DNA of 64,000 bases from Anaspis maculata (GCA_949128115.1 OX421963.1:83027602-83091601); one strand, 5' to 3'; positions 45,399 through 56,943 are shown, counted from the stretch's first letter. Notes: generated by a model from the letters alone, not told the origin. A program made the numbers and translations.

Positions 45399-45908
45399 TG
45401 TTACGTTATTTCGCGTACGGGTTCGAATATAATTGAGACGAACTTTGAAAACACACACTGTTTATTTCTGCGTACTACTACTACAATAAATGCCAACAGT
45501 TATCGCTTGGAATTATGTCGCAGGGACTTCGCTTGTTTTCACTCGCTATCTAATTCATTACTGCCGCGAGCTCCCGGCTGACGCCTTATATAAGGCCTCC
45601 GAATAATGTTCCCGAAGTTTCTGTCTGCTTCCAGCAAATTCCATGAGGGTCTGGCATATGCGGTTTCTAGATCATTCCTGAATAATCGCACACGTTACCT
45701 GTATGCTTTCCATGTGTTCTGAAATCTGCGCCTCCGCCAAAGTGGACTGATGTGCCTTGATCGAACGTTTAAGTCTCCATTGGGTTCACATACAAGAACG
45801 CTCTGGAATGCACGAGATCGCTCCAGACTTCTACACTGCGATCTAATGGTGGAAAGATCGGGAAACATCGAGTGTTTACCTATATGTACAAGATCGCCGC
45901 TCGTAACA
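45399..45908 (-). mobile_element. Solo LTR, 510 bp, with GTAC target duplication
   Basis: The ends are TGTTACG (45399) and CGTAACA (45908), perfect inverted termini of the TG..CA type. GTAC lies immediately outside both ends (45395-45398 and 45909-45912), a 4-bp target duplication typical of Ty3/gypsy. Orientation is inferred as minus because that strand has TATATAAGG near 45590 followed about 130 bp later by AATAAA. Fragments of the same family occur at 36390 and 63740. Confidence 0.85.
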
Positions 45909-46466
45909 GTACACATAAAAATACTGAGGCTGAAGTACCTATAAACTTTTTTATTGATTGATTTAGCTATTAAAAAAATAATATAGAAAACATATAATTT
46001 GAATTTGGCGCGTGATACCGGCGTGACGTACTTTTGTGGCAAGATGTGCTATTGGTCATGATATTGAAGTATGGATATATCACAGAACTACGACTTTCCC
46101 TTGGCCATGCACGCAAATAAAATAGGAGGCGAGATCTGACTTTTCAAATTTGTGACACTGGCACATGTAAACTTTCCCTGTGAAACTTCGGAGCATCGAG
46201 ATGAATATGGTTTTTCGCAAGCTTCTTCGGATAATCTTCTTTAAGTAGATGGTGAAATGACTGCACAATAGTTTGCTAATAATCCTGACTGCATGAGTGC
46301 CAGTAATCCTGACTGCATGAGTACCAAAATGAAAGAAGTCAAACTCATCACGAGGCAAGTACCCCCATAAACTTATAAAAAATCACTTCAGTACAATCTG
46401 TGTCAAGGAGGTACTTATATGTAATCAATTTTCATTAAATGAGAAGTGTATTTCTTTGATTTGCAG

Positions 46467-46672
46467 GGCTGGTCAAGAACACTACGGGACGAAGCCATTA
46501 TTTGAATGATTCAAGCGAAAAGAGACCAAGGCGGGTGTGAAGGTGGATGCGTATCGCTCCTGAGCACAAAATTCGACAGAAAGATTACCATCTTTGTGTT
46601 GACATGAATGAGGACCGAGAAAAAATTATCTCGTTAACATGCACAGACTGTGTAGCAGCTCCAAGTACTTTT
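46467..46672 (+). pseudogene. SWIM-zinc-finger-like coding remnant
   Basis: After an acceptor-like tttgatttgcag, one frame reads GLVKNTTGRSHYLNDSSEKR and hits a stop. A second frame reads APEHKIRQKDYHLCVDM then EKIISLTCTDCVAA. The pattern (PEHKxRxKxY, then CxDCxA) resembles the lead-in to the SWIM zinc finger found in dispersed hypothetical proteins of insects and cnidarians. The CKH half is lost. Recognition is from memory of the pattern only. Confidence 0.35.
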
Positions 46673-48254
46673 CTACTAACGTAGACAAGACTATGGCATT
46701 AAGAAAATTAGGAGTACCAAAAAGAATATAAGGTACGATAAATCAAGGAACGGAGATGTACCTACTAGTGATAATAATAATTACAGGTGGATGGAAGCAT
46801 CCAACCGAGCATCCAACAGCTTTTCTATTTTGGTTACACCATAGAAGTGTATAGCCAGCCACAACCTCTACTAGTACTAGTAGAAAAGTCTTCAAAATCA
46901 GAAAGAGCTGGAAGAAGAAAGACTTTTCCCATCCATACATGAGTACATACTGTACCCACTATCCCTGCAGAACGTGATCCGTGTGTGATATTTGTTGATA
47001 AAGGGTAATTTTTTTTACCCTTCCCTCAACTTTTGAATAAAAAGTATAAAAAGCAAACTTAATATCCATTTTAATTTTATTAACGGGCCATGTACAATAT
47101 TGAGTCCACCGACAATAATTATAATAATGTAATCCAATAAATATAACAATCTGTTCTCCCATCTAACTTCTTTGCCAAGTTGTTCCGAGGTGAACGCAAT
47201 TGGTGGTCTCGCCAGAATGCACCTCATCTGAAGGTAATCTCAGGTAATACATTGGTCGCTTATTGATATTCAATAGATTAGGAGCTTCTTTCTCTACTGG
47301 TCTCTTCTTTCGGAGGCCTCTCTGAGCTTAAGAGCAGTGACGACGATGAAGAGCTTGCAGATGGTAGATAGTCCGATGCACTCTGTTGACCTTGACTGAG
47401 TGAACCGTCATCAGAAACTGTGTGCACCAACATACTCGGCAGCACTCAGCAGCTTGTTGTTTTGTGCGCATGTGAGTTCTCGCAGAGGTCCTTGGGATAT
47501 ATGTCATTGGCCCACCAACATTTAAATCAATACTTCTGACTTTTTTCTTCAAAGCTGAACTGGATACACTTGTTGGCAGACATTTTTGAGACTACAAATT
47601 TTCCCGACAGTGAATGTATAGGAGTTACGGTTGATGCTGCCGGTCTAGGTGGAGATGTCATAGGGATGGGGTTTTCAAGGATATCTTCACTTCTTATTCC
47701 TTGAACCACCTTATTCCTGTGATCTTCTCATATAAAGAGTCCTATCATAGGAAAATCGACGATCACTTTCTGCCCACGCTGAACCAGACTCTCGGTTTTG
47801 CCGGTTGGTTCGGATTGACCATAACAAATAGTTTATTTGGTACATTGCCTAAGCGATTGTCGCGTAACGGCACAAAACACATGTTTACACGCCGAGACAT
47901 TTTTCAAGTTTGTCTCTGCTGTCACCACTGATCACACTTCTGTCACCACCAGACAGCACTGTCAGCATTTCAAGCCTGGCTCAGATTGCCAACTTTCGAC
48001 ATGACTTTCTGGCGCTGTCTCACTCATAAGTATTCTCATCCTGCAATCGCCCCATACCTACGTCACACAGTAGTGGGGATAGGCCAGAGGGGGGCCAAAT
48101 TCAGCCGCGTTTTGACAAGTCATGGTTCATTATTCAATTTACAAGCTACCAGGAGATATTTCAGGGAAATAAAAAAATACGGGTCCCTTCGTTTTTCATG
48201 GATTATTCATTGAAAAAGTTTGACCAACTTTTTTATAAAAGTATAATACTCTAT
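46673..48254. other. No gene recognised
   Basis: Short frames on both strands have no motif. A 22-bp tandem duplication (TAATCCTGACTGCATGAGT) lies just upstream, at about 46279-46325. Confidence 0.4.
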
Positions 48255-48255
48255 T

Positions 48256-48624
48256 AATTAAATGATTTAAAAATTGTAGAATAGAACGTTCAAAATTTTT
48301 GTCAACAAATGTCAGTCACATTGTTGATGGCACACAACAATCACCCCTTTGACGCGCCACTGTCAGAACTTACATGGTGCTGCTAAGCAACTATCGGTTA
48401 CGCATTAACCTATGATTAACCTCCTTGATGCGTAACGATAGTTACGCATTAACCTATGATTAACCTCCTTGATGCGTAACGATAGTTGCTTAGCAGCACC
48501 ATGTAAGTTCTAACAGTGGCGCGTCAAAGGAGTGATTGTTGTGTGCCATCAACAATGTGACTGACATTTGTTGACAAAAATTTTGAAGGTTCTATTCTAC
48601 AATTTTTAAATCATTTAGTTAATT
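48256..48624. mobile_element. Foldback element, 369 bp, with duplicated core
   Basis: The arms from AATTAAATGATTT (48256) and AAATCATTTAGTTAATT (to 48624) are nearly perfect reverse complements, including GCTGCTAAGCAACTATC. The middle is two head-to-tail 44-bp units (48397-48440 and 48441-48484), each beginning GTTACGCAT and ending ATGCGTAAC, so each unit is itself a hairpin. There is no coding capacity. It interrupts the right-hand inverted repeat of the 45247-48746 region. Confidence 0.8.
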
Positions 48625-48769
48625 GCATTTCCGGCAGGATTTAGTTAGGCAGGATTGCCATTCCATGGTTCCACATATTTTCTCGATACATAGATGATAG
48701 TCTCAAAACATAACTCGATCGGGGTACTAAACATGCGTCCGTCTCCCGGACTACTACGAGTGATATGCC

Positions 48770-50241
48770 TACTTACCTGACTGAGATTTTTATTAGTGAA
48801 GTTGAAGTTATAATAGGTATGAAAACTTGAATTTTGAACAGGATTCCTTACAACAACGGTAATGAATGCGGATTTTCTGAATGAGGCAATAGGTTTTTAG
48901 GGGCGTTTAAGTACGGAGTGATAGAACAAATTTCGCCTTTCAAGGTAAGCTTTGATCTTCCATGTTTTTCGTCAGATTTTCACAAATCAAAAGCGACTTG
49001 TGGAAAAATTTGTCCGATTACTTGTTAGTTGGAATTTCTTAAATTTTGAATAAACAAAAATTGAAAAATGCTATTGAATTTTTTTATGTCCTTTTGGTAT
49101 TATTATTATTGTTACTGTTATTAGCATTATTATCACTATTATTGTTATTATATCAATAGATTTCCGGCTGCAGTGCCATTTTTCTTTCTTCACTCGCCCC
49201 TTGAAATTGTCTTTTGACATTTTTATGTCCCGATTTTGACTCGGATTTTGATTTTCAACAATCTCGCAACCCTATATGATGGTCATATTGTGGGACCACT
49301 AATGTTTTTGCAGAAAATTACAGAAAGTAACTTGTTTTTAAAACAAATAACCATCTAGAGATGGAAACTACAACACCCACAATCAACATAAACCTGATTA
49401 ATAAACACCCTCTTGCAAAATTAGGATCACGCAGCTTTGAGAACAAAAAAAAATTAGGAGGGTGTTGTTCCCCAAATATTACACTCGGACAGACGAGCTG
49501 ACATTGAAATTAGTTGTCTTTTCAGCACTCACGTCAAGTCAAAGAATTCAAACTTGATTTTTAAAAGTTTACAAAAATTAAACTAAGTACCTATCATCAT
49601 TAACAATCAAGATCAAATCGAAATAAAATAGCAGTTCCCACAAAATATCAAGCCAAAATAATTGCAACGTATTTCCATGAAAAACTAAAACTTACATAGC
49701 CTGAAAATCATTAGGGGATGCACCTAAATCAGCAAACTTCAAGTCTCATTCTATACCCGACATGCAATTATGCATCCACTTTGGTCGTTTTCAAACGAGA
49801 TCTTAAAATATCTAAAATATCAGATGCACAATGAGCTGGAGTGACATAAATGAGAATGTAATAGTTTGGTTGAAGCTCAGGTTGAAGTCTAGATATAACA
49901 CCGATGAGAGAGAACGCACAATCTGCGAAACTTTTAATTTATCAGAACAATAGCAGCACAGTTGGAAGTGAACAAAAATTGATGACATTTTTGCTGAAGT
50001 AGGTATAGTTTTCCAAGAATGTATAGGTACTCTGTGTATATATTTCATGATTTCTAAATTAGAACTCCAAACTGCATTGAAATTTATTATTGCATAATAT
50101 TCAAGATAATATTATTGCTGAACTGTGCTAACATAAGAGATATGTGTGACTCTATATGTATACGCTTGACTTTTTGTTGAATTACTTGAGGGATTGGAAC
50201 TAGTTTTCTCATGATTATAAGTAACTTTCTTGGTAAGGTAT
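48770..50241. other. No gene recognised
   Basis: AT-rich sequence with a TTATTATTG-type run near 49095-49155. No motif-bearing frame is present. Confidence 0.5.
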
Positions 50242-50245
50242 TAAC

Positions 50246-53142
50246 TGAAGCCACCCGCTTTTGGCGGGCCAAAAATAATCCGGAGGAAAATAATTCAAAG
50301 CCGTGAAATCGAGGTATGAGAATGTGAATATTCAGAGTCAAGGCATCATTAAAAGATGTCGCTAGCTATTTAATTCATTCGTGTAAATCCCGCAAAGCTC
50401 TATAACATAATTTACTGGCCCATCATCGACATTCAACAACCGCTCCTGCTTGACGCCCGACGAAATGGTAAATTGGTGCATATGAAGTAAAGCACCCGCA
50501 CATCAACCAGTTAGTTGCTGCCGTACTCCTGCCGTGTTGACGTTCCGCCCGCCGCCCGCCCGCTACCATCCGATTCACACGTGTCAACACCGCCGGTCGC
50601 ATTCTTCAGCGGCTTCTCAGATTACCTGAGCCGTCTATACACCGTTCGCGATCGTTTTGGATGCAATAAAATATTCCGAATTGCTGGGAATGGAGGATAT
50701 CGCCGGAGATTGACCGTGGTACCTGGACCAATCCTCCTGGGCTGCCGTCCGCTCCCGACTTGTCACGTCCGTCGCCGAGTGCTTCTGCGGGCCTGTTAGC
50801 GAAGAGTTTTAGTCCCCTTCGAGGAAGCTGAGTTAGAACCCGTTTATGTTGCGTCGCGACCCTCCTAGAGGCCGAAGCGTCGAAGCCCCAATGATGAGTC
50901 CCAGCCCACTTGGAAAATGACGAGTCGATTTCCCCCGGCTGATGAGTCTCAAAGGCCCCCTGGAGAAAGCCGAGTTGGAACCCTTCGGAGTCGTGTTTTG
51001 GTCCCCTTGGGGGCACGCTGAGTCGAGAACCCTCCAGGTTGAGTTTTGACCCTCCGAGAGACTGATGAGTTGCTTCCCCCGTTGAGTTGCAACCCGTCTC
51101 TAGGATGTCGAGTCAGAGCCCTTGTACGTTGAGTCTTGATCCGCCTCCAGGTGTCGAGTCAGAGCCCTCCGGCGACGAGTTCCAGCCCTTCTCCAGGTCG
51201 ATGTGCCAAGACCCTTCCGGTGTTGAGTTTCGACCCTTCTCCAAGTCGTTGAGTTGGGACCCGTTGACGAAGAGTTTCGGACCCCCTCCAGGATGCTGAG
51301 TCGCGTTCCCTCCACGGTGAGTTCTAGCCCACCTCGAGGATGTCGAGTTAAAACCCCTAAATGATCCAGGCCCGATAGAAATGAGGTCTCTCGTTTCGGT
51401 ATCTCGTGTGGCGGAGTGATGACCTCGACGGGCGGGAGGTTAGTCTTGGTGAGTTGGGATAGTTGCTTACGGTTAGGCTTTGTCGGAAAAATGTATGATG
51501 GGGCTCACGCGTGCTTTCTGAATCTGCCTGCACGTGCTGGTATCTGCGCTACTGTCTGCCATCAGGTACAGCCACTGGCAAGCCTCGTCCTTTGTTGGAT
51601 ACCTTCATAGAAAGGTATTCGCGCTCTTGGGCCCTCTGGACTTGGCTTTGTGACTGCGGTACTCAGAGCACCGGACCTAGTGGGTTAGATCTGGAGACTC
51701 GCGGGTGAGCTTCCTCTGCGTTTCTGAAGCTCCTAGTTATTCGGAAAAAGTAAATTTTGAGAACTACGTGGAAAATCAAGTAATTGAAATAAAATAGAAT
51801 CGCGTTGAGATCGGGGTTCGGACCCGGCCGTAGAGTCGCAATTGTTAATCGGATTGATGGACACCCCCCCCCCCTCCTTGAAACTAATAATTTTGTTTTA
51901 GCGCCACGACAGTTCCGGATATTTCCATGTAGAGTTGTCCCGGGAATGAAGACGTTCTTATTCGAAACTGATGAATTCAATCCGGTACTCAACGACGCCA
52001 TCGTTCAGATAGGGACTTTGTAAAAATGAACTGTTATTAGGGCTCGATCAGGAATAGTGTAGACGGCGATTACTTCGTGTTAGGGCAAAGATTATTTCGA
52101 CGCCTCTCCGCATCGGCTTTCGACGAACACCCTGTATAGTAAATTCTCTGCGTTTTGTTTTTCCTGGCTGCGGCCTTCTCTCACAAATTGCTAAACAACA
52201 ACGAACTAGCGCGTATACGGGGCGTGCTCAAAACGTTTTCCACATTAAATTAGTACCTTGATTTGAGTAATTTGTTTCGCGTACACCATCGGTTCGAAAG
52301 TTTTGGAAAGGCGAAATTTGGTTCAACATTTCCGGTTATAGGCACTTTCGATCACGGGAATCTTTCTGAGCGTTGGGGGCAATTCACGGCGAAAACAGGT
52401 TTAAAGCCTCCACAAAGGCCAGCCATATCCAATCCCTTCCAAACGGGCAAAAGAGAACCATAGCCCAAAAAGAGCGTTAGCCTTTGAAAAGAGGCTCCAC
52501 AAAAAGGGGGCCACCGCACACACCGGCCCACAAATCTTAGATTGCATTCGTGGTCGAAGTCACTCTTCTCTTTGCAGTGTCTAGAAGCCGGGCCTAACCC
52601 TAACATAACCTCTAACACTAACATAAATGTTGGATCTGATTTAACCACGGAAGGAACTTTGAGCCGCGAAAGCCAGCCAGAATTAAATGTCGGTCAAGGT
52701 GTAGAGTCAGATGTTCGTCGGAGGGTTGGGGTGTTGGGACGTCTGAAATAATTAGGGGAAAGTTATCTCTTCGGGAATAGGGTAGATCACTTCGATAATT
52801 TAGCCTGCGATGTGAAGGTAGGACTAGGTATAGGAGCGAGCCATTATTTAAACATTTTGAATTGTACATAGAGGTCAATAGATTGATGTTACGTTAAAAT
52901 TTTATATTGTGTCTTATTGCGTTCAAACTCGTAGTCAGACCTGTCTCAACAATCTCGAGAACTCTATAATCGAACAACAAGAAGAGAGGCACAACGGGAT
53001 GTCGTCCTGATACTAGATGATCATCGGCCAAGCGGTTCCAAAAGCGGGAAGAATGATTTAATTCAAATAAGTTGAATTAAATGCCAGTATAATGGGTTGC
53101 CTACCCATTCAGGGGTACAAGACGATAGCTGGGGTCGTTTCA
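50246..53142 (+). repeat. 5' LTR, 2,897 bp
   Basis: TG..CA ends with the TGAA/TTCA inversion. Compared with neighbouring DNA it is GC-richer and holds the tandem array at 50804-51367, an 11-base C run near 51864 and a short CCTAACCCTAACATAACC tract near 52590. No protein in either strand resembles a known family. Frames of up to 136 codons are mirrored in the 3' LTR simply because the LTRs are copies. Confidence 0.93.
50804..51367 (+). repeat. Degenerate GAGT-phased tandem array in the 5' LTR
   Basis: About 20 units begin with GAGT and continue roughly YNNRACCCYYCYCCAGG. Spacings between successive GAGT words alternate mostly between 26 and 21 bp (for example 26, 21, 25, 21 and 26, 21, 26, 21, 26), giving a 47-bp higher-order period. 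The units are strongly diverged within one LTR but identical between the two LTRs. Confidence 0.7.
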
Positions 53143-53143
53143 G

Positions 53144-53161
53144 TGGTGCCGTGACCAGGAT
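53144..53161 (+). other. Primer-binding site complementary to tRNA-His
   Basis: TGGTGCCGTGACCAGGAT is complementary to a tRNA 3' end ...CCTGGTCACGGCACCA. GCCGTGA is the acceptor-stem start of insect tRNA-His (recalled, not searched). It lies two bases after the 5' LTR end, the expected place for minus-strand priming. Confidence 0.88.
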
Positions 53162-53474
53162 AGAGTTTTTCTTGAGCTGAGAGATTGCTGACTTTGAGTT
53201 TGAAGGCAATGAGTTTTTAGGTGACTGGAATTCAGGATGGCTGCGTGAAAAAGTTGAGGATGGTTCAAAATGAATTAGACTCGGAAAAAGAGATGAGGTT
53301 TGTGGTGAAATTATACTAATGATTTGTTTTAGATTGAGAAGCAATGGTAGTGGTCCAAACACTCTGGCGATGAAAAAGGATGGAGGTTGGTTATGAAATA
53401 GTTGGGTACTAATCTTTTGTTCTAGATGGCGACCACACTGATTTGATGAGGACTAGGAGGAGAAGACAAAAGGC

Positions 53475-53741
53475 AAGGTCTAGGAGGAGGAAGGTCTATT
53501 CAAAGTATAGGAGGAGAACGAAGAAGAGTCCTATCGAGACTCATAATAGGTATCTAATCTGTTAAGTCCATTCGTAACTGTTGGTTTTAGATTTTCTTTC
53601 CACGAAGACAAGATGTAAGGTCTAGGAGGAGGAAGGTCGATCAAAGTTTAGGAGGAGAAGGAAGAAGAGTTCAAGATCCATAATAGGTATCTTATTTGTC
53701 AAGTCCGTTCCTAACTATCTGTTCTAGATTTTCTTTCCACG
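53475..53741 (+). repeat. Two about 130-140-bp direct repeats in the element interior
   Basis: The segments 53475-53604 and 53615-53741 align along their length. Each starts AAGGTCTAGGAGGAGGAAGG, has TAGGAGGAGAA and CATAATAGGTATCT, and ends AGATTTTCTTTCCACG. They are purine-rich at the start and pyrimidine-rich at the end. No frame is conserved between them. Confidence 0.75.
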
Positions 53742-53770
53742 CCAAGTTATCTCTAGTTCTCCCTTGTCGT

Positions 53771-53784
53771 GGAAAAGGAGGAGA
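53771..53784 (+). other. Polypurine tract
   Basis: GGAAAAGGAGGAGA ends one base before the TG of the 3' LTR, where plus-strand priming of LTR retrotransposons starts. Confidence 0.85.
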
Positions 53785-53785
53785 C

Positions 53786-56681
53786 TGAAGCCACCCGCTT
53801 TTGGCGGGCCAAAAATAATCCGGAGGAAAATAATTCAAAGCCGTGAAATCGAGGTATGAGAATGTGAATATTCAGAGTCAAGGCATCATTAAAAGATGTC
53901 GCTAGCTATTTAATTCATTCGTGTAAATCCCGCAAAGCTCTATAACATAATTTACTGGCCCATCATCGACATTCAACAACCGCTCCTGCTTGACGCCCGA
54001 CGAAATGGTAAATTGGTGCATATGAAGTAAAGCACCCGCACATCAACCAGTTAGTTGCTGCCGTACTCCTGCCGTGTTGACGTTCCGCCCGCCGCCCGCC
54101 CGCTACCATCCGATTCACACGTGTCAACACCGCCGGTCGCATTCTTCAGCGGCTTCTCAGATTACCTGAGCCGTCTATACACCGTTCGCGATCGTTTTGG
54201 ATGCAATAAAATATTCCGAATTGCTGGGAATGGAGGATATCGCCGGAGATTGACCGTGGTACCTGGACCAATCCTCCTGGGCTGCCGTCCGCTCCCGACT
54301 TGTCACGTCCGTCGCCGAGTGCTTCTGCGGGCCTGTTAGCGAAGAGTTTTAGTCCCCTTCGAGGAAGCTGAGTTAGAACCCGTTTATGTTGCGTCGCGAC
54401 CCTCCTAGAGGCCGAAGCGTCGAAGCCCCAATGATGAGTCCCAGCCCACTTGGAAAATGACGAGTCGATTTCCCCCGGCTGATGAGTCTCAAAGGCCCCC
54501 TGGAGAAAGCCGAGTTGGAACCCTTCGGAGTCGTGTTTTGGTCCCCTTGGGGGCACGCTGAGTCGAGAACCCTCCAGGTTGAGTTTTGACCCTCCGAGAG
54601 ACTGATGAGTTGCTTCCCCCGTTGAGTTGCAACCCGTCTCTAGGATGTCGAGTCAGAGCCCTTGTACGTTGAGTCTTGATCCGCCTCCAGGTGTCGAGTC
54701 AGAGCCCTCCGGCGACGAGTTCCAGCCCTTCTCCAGGTCGATGTGCCAAGACCCTTCCGGTGTTGAGTTTCGACCCTTCTCCAAGTCGTTGAGTTGGGAC
54801 CCGTTGACGAAGAGTTTCGGACCCCCTCCAGGATGCTGAGTCGCGTTCCCTCCACGGTGAGTTCTAGCCCACCTCGAGGATGTCGAGTTAAAACCCCTAA
54901 ATGATCCAGGCCCGATAGAAATGAGGTCTCTCGTTTCGGTATCTCGTGTGGCGGAGTGATGACCTCGACGGGCGGGAGGTTAGTCTTGGTGAGTTGGGAT
55001 AGTTGCTTACGGTTAGGCTTTGTCGGAAAAATGTATGATGGGGCTCACGCGTGCTTTCTGAATCTGCCTGCACGTGCTGGTATCTGCGCTACTGTCTGCC
55101 ATCAGGTACAGCCACTGGCAAGCCTCGTCCTTTGTTGGATACCTTCATAGAAAGGTATTCGCGCTCTTGGGCCCTCTGGACTTGGCTTTGTGACTGCGGT
55201 ACTCAGAGCACCGGACCTAGTGGGTTAGATCTGGAGACTCGCGGGTGAGCTTCCTCTGCGTTTCTGAAGCTCCTAGTTATTCGGAAAAAGTAAATTTTGA
55301 GAACTACGTGGAAAATCAAGTAATTGAAATAAAATAGAATCGCGTTGAGATCGGGGTTCGGACCCGGCCGTAGAGTCGCAATTGTTAATCGGATTGATGG
55401 ACACCCCCCCCCCTCCTTGAAACTAATAATTTTGTTTTAGCGCCACGACAGTTCCGGATATTTCCATGTAGAGTTGTCCCGGGAATGAAGACGTTCTTAT
55501 TCGAAACTGATGAATTCAATCCGGTACTCAACGACGCCATCGTTCAGATAGGGACTTTGTAAAAATGAACTGTTATTAGGGCTCGATCAGGAATAGTGTA
55601 GACGGCGATTACTTCGTGTTAGGGCAAAGATTATTTCGACGCCTCTCCGCATCGGCTTTCGACGAACACCCTGTATAGTAAATTCTCTGCGTTTTGTTTT
55701 TCCTGGCTGCGGCCTTCTCTCACAAATTGCTAAACAACAACGAACTAGCGCGTATACGGGGCGTGCTCAAAACGTTTTCCACATTAAATTAGTACCTTGA
55801 TTTGAGTAATTTGTTTCGCGTACACCATCGGTTCGAAAGTTTTGGAAAGGCGAAATTTGGTTCAACATTTCCGGTTATAGGCACTTTCGATCACGGGAAT
55901 CTTTCTGAGCGTTGGGGGCAATTCACGGCGAAAACAGGTTTAAAGCCTCCACAAAGGCCAGCCATATCCAATCCCTTCCAAACGGGCAAAAGAGAACCAT
56001 AGCCCAAAAAGAGCGTTAGCCTTTGAAAAGAGGCTCCACAAAAAGGGGGCCACCGCACACACCGGCCCACAAATCTTAGATTGCATTCGTGGTCGAAGTC
56101 ACTCTTCTCTTTGCAGTGTCTAGAAGCCGGGCCTAACCCTAACATAACCTCTAACACTAACATAAATGTTGGATCTGATTTAACCACGGAAGGAACTTTG
56201 AGCCGCGAAAGCCAGCCAGAATTAAATGTCGGTCAAGGTGTAGAGTCAGGTGTTCGTCGGAGGGTTGGGGTGTTGGGACGTCTGAAATAATTAGGGGAAA
56301 GTTATCTCTTCGGGAATAGGGTAGATCACTTCGATAATTTAGCCTGCGATGTGAAGGTAGGACTAGGTATAGGAGCGAGCCATTATTTAAACATTTTGAA
56401 TTGTACATAGAAGTCAATAGATTGATGTTACGTTAAAATTTTATATTGTGTCTTATTGCGTTCAAACTCGTAGTCAGACCTGTCTCAACAATCTCGAGAA
56501 CTCTATAATCGAACAACAAGAAGAGAGGCACAACGGGATGTCGTCCTGATACTAGATGATCATCGGCCAAGCGGTTCCAAAAGCGGGAAGAATGATTTAA
56601 TTCAAATAAGTTGAATTAAATGCCAGTATAATGGGTTGCCTACCCATTCAGGGGTACAAGACGATAGCTGGGGTCGTTTCA
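53786..56681 (+). repeat. 3' LTR, 2,896 bp
   Basis: The copy of 50246-53142 with one C deleted and two substitutions. Its tandem array is at about 54344-54907. Confidence 0.93.
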
Positions 56682-56814
56682 TAACTAATAAGAATTATTT
56701 TGCAAAAATCAAAATCTGAAAAAAAGATTGTTGTTGCAATACATCTAAAGACCTCATATAAGATAGTGTGAGGTTTTAAGAAGCCACAGTGATGCAGAAT
56801 GCATACCGGATCCT

Positions 56815-56943
56815 GGAGCGCGATTCTGTACTTGCCTACCGACACTTGTCGGTGTCGGTAGCTAGGCAGGAGCGAATTTGATTGGTTCTCACCCTAGTTA
56901 CCGATCCGATAGTTGTCGGTAGGCAAGTACAGAATCGCGCTCC
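56815..56943. mobile_element. Foldback MITE, 129 bp
   Basis: GGAGCGCGATTCTGTACTTG at the left and its reverse complement at the right bound perfect arms of about 30 bp that continue through CCTACCGACA/TGTCGGTAGG. A smaller GACACTTGTCGGTGTC inner palindrome lies in the left part. Confidence 0.75.

Larger units (their letters stand above)
45247..48746. mobile_element. Possible old DNA transposon bounded by about 100-bp inverted repeats
   Basis: The segment 45247-45350 is the reverse complement of 48645-48746 with scattered changes; shared words include GGAACCATGGAATGGCAATC and ATCATCTATGTATCGAG. The 3.3 kb between them holds a solo LTR, a SWIM-like coding remnant and a foldback, all later insertions or cargo. 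Whether the repeats are transposon termini or two unrelated copies in opposite orientation cannot be decided by eye. Confidence 0.45.
50246..56681 (+). mobile_element. Complete non-autonomous LTR retrotransposon with very long LTRs
   Basis: 5' LTR 50246-53142, interior 53143-53785, 3' LTR 53786-56681. The LTRs start TGAAGCC and end GTTTCA. The four bases TAAC lie outside both ends (50242-50245, 56682-56685). A primer-binding site matching tRNA-His starts 2 bases after the 5' LTR, and a polypurine tract ends one base before the 3' LTR. By eye the LTRs differ at three places: C11/C10 near 51864, A/G at 52711/56250 and G/A at 52873/56412. The insertion is therefore very recent. The 643-bp interior has no gag or pol frame, so it must depend on proteins of another element. 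Confidence 0.95.

Noticed and set aside
50606..51016. Minus-strand frame of 136 codons in the LTR, repeated exactly at 54146-54556
   Set aside because: Both copies exist because the LTRs are copies. The frame overlaps the tandem array, has no known motif, and gives no evidence of selection.
52590..52625. CCTAACCCTAACATAACC-like tract, resembling insect telomeric CCTAA
   Set aside because: Only two or three imperfect units inside an LTR; too short and irregular to be telomeric.
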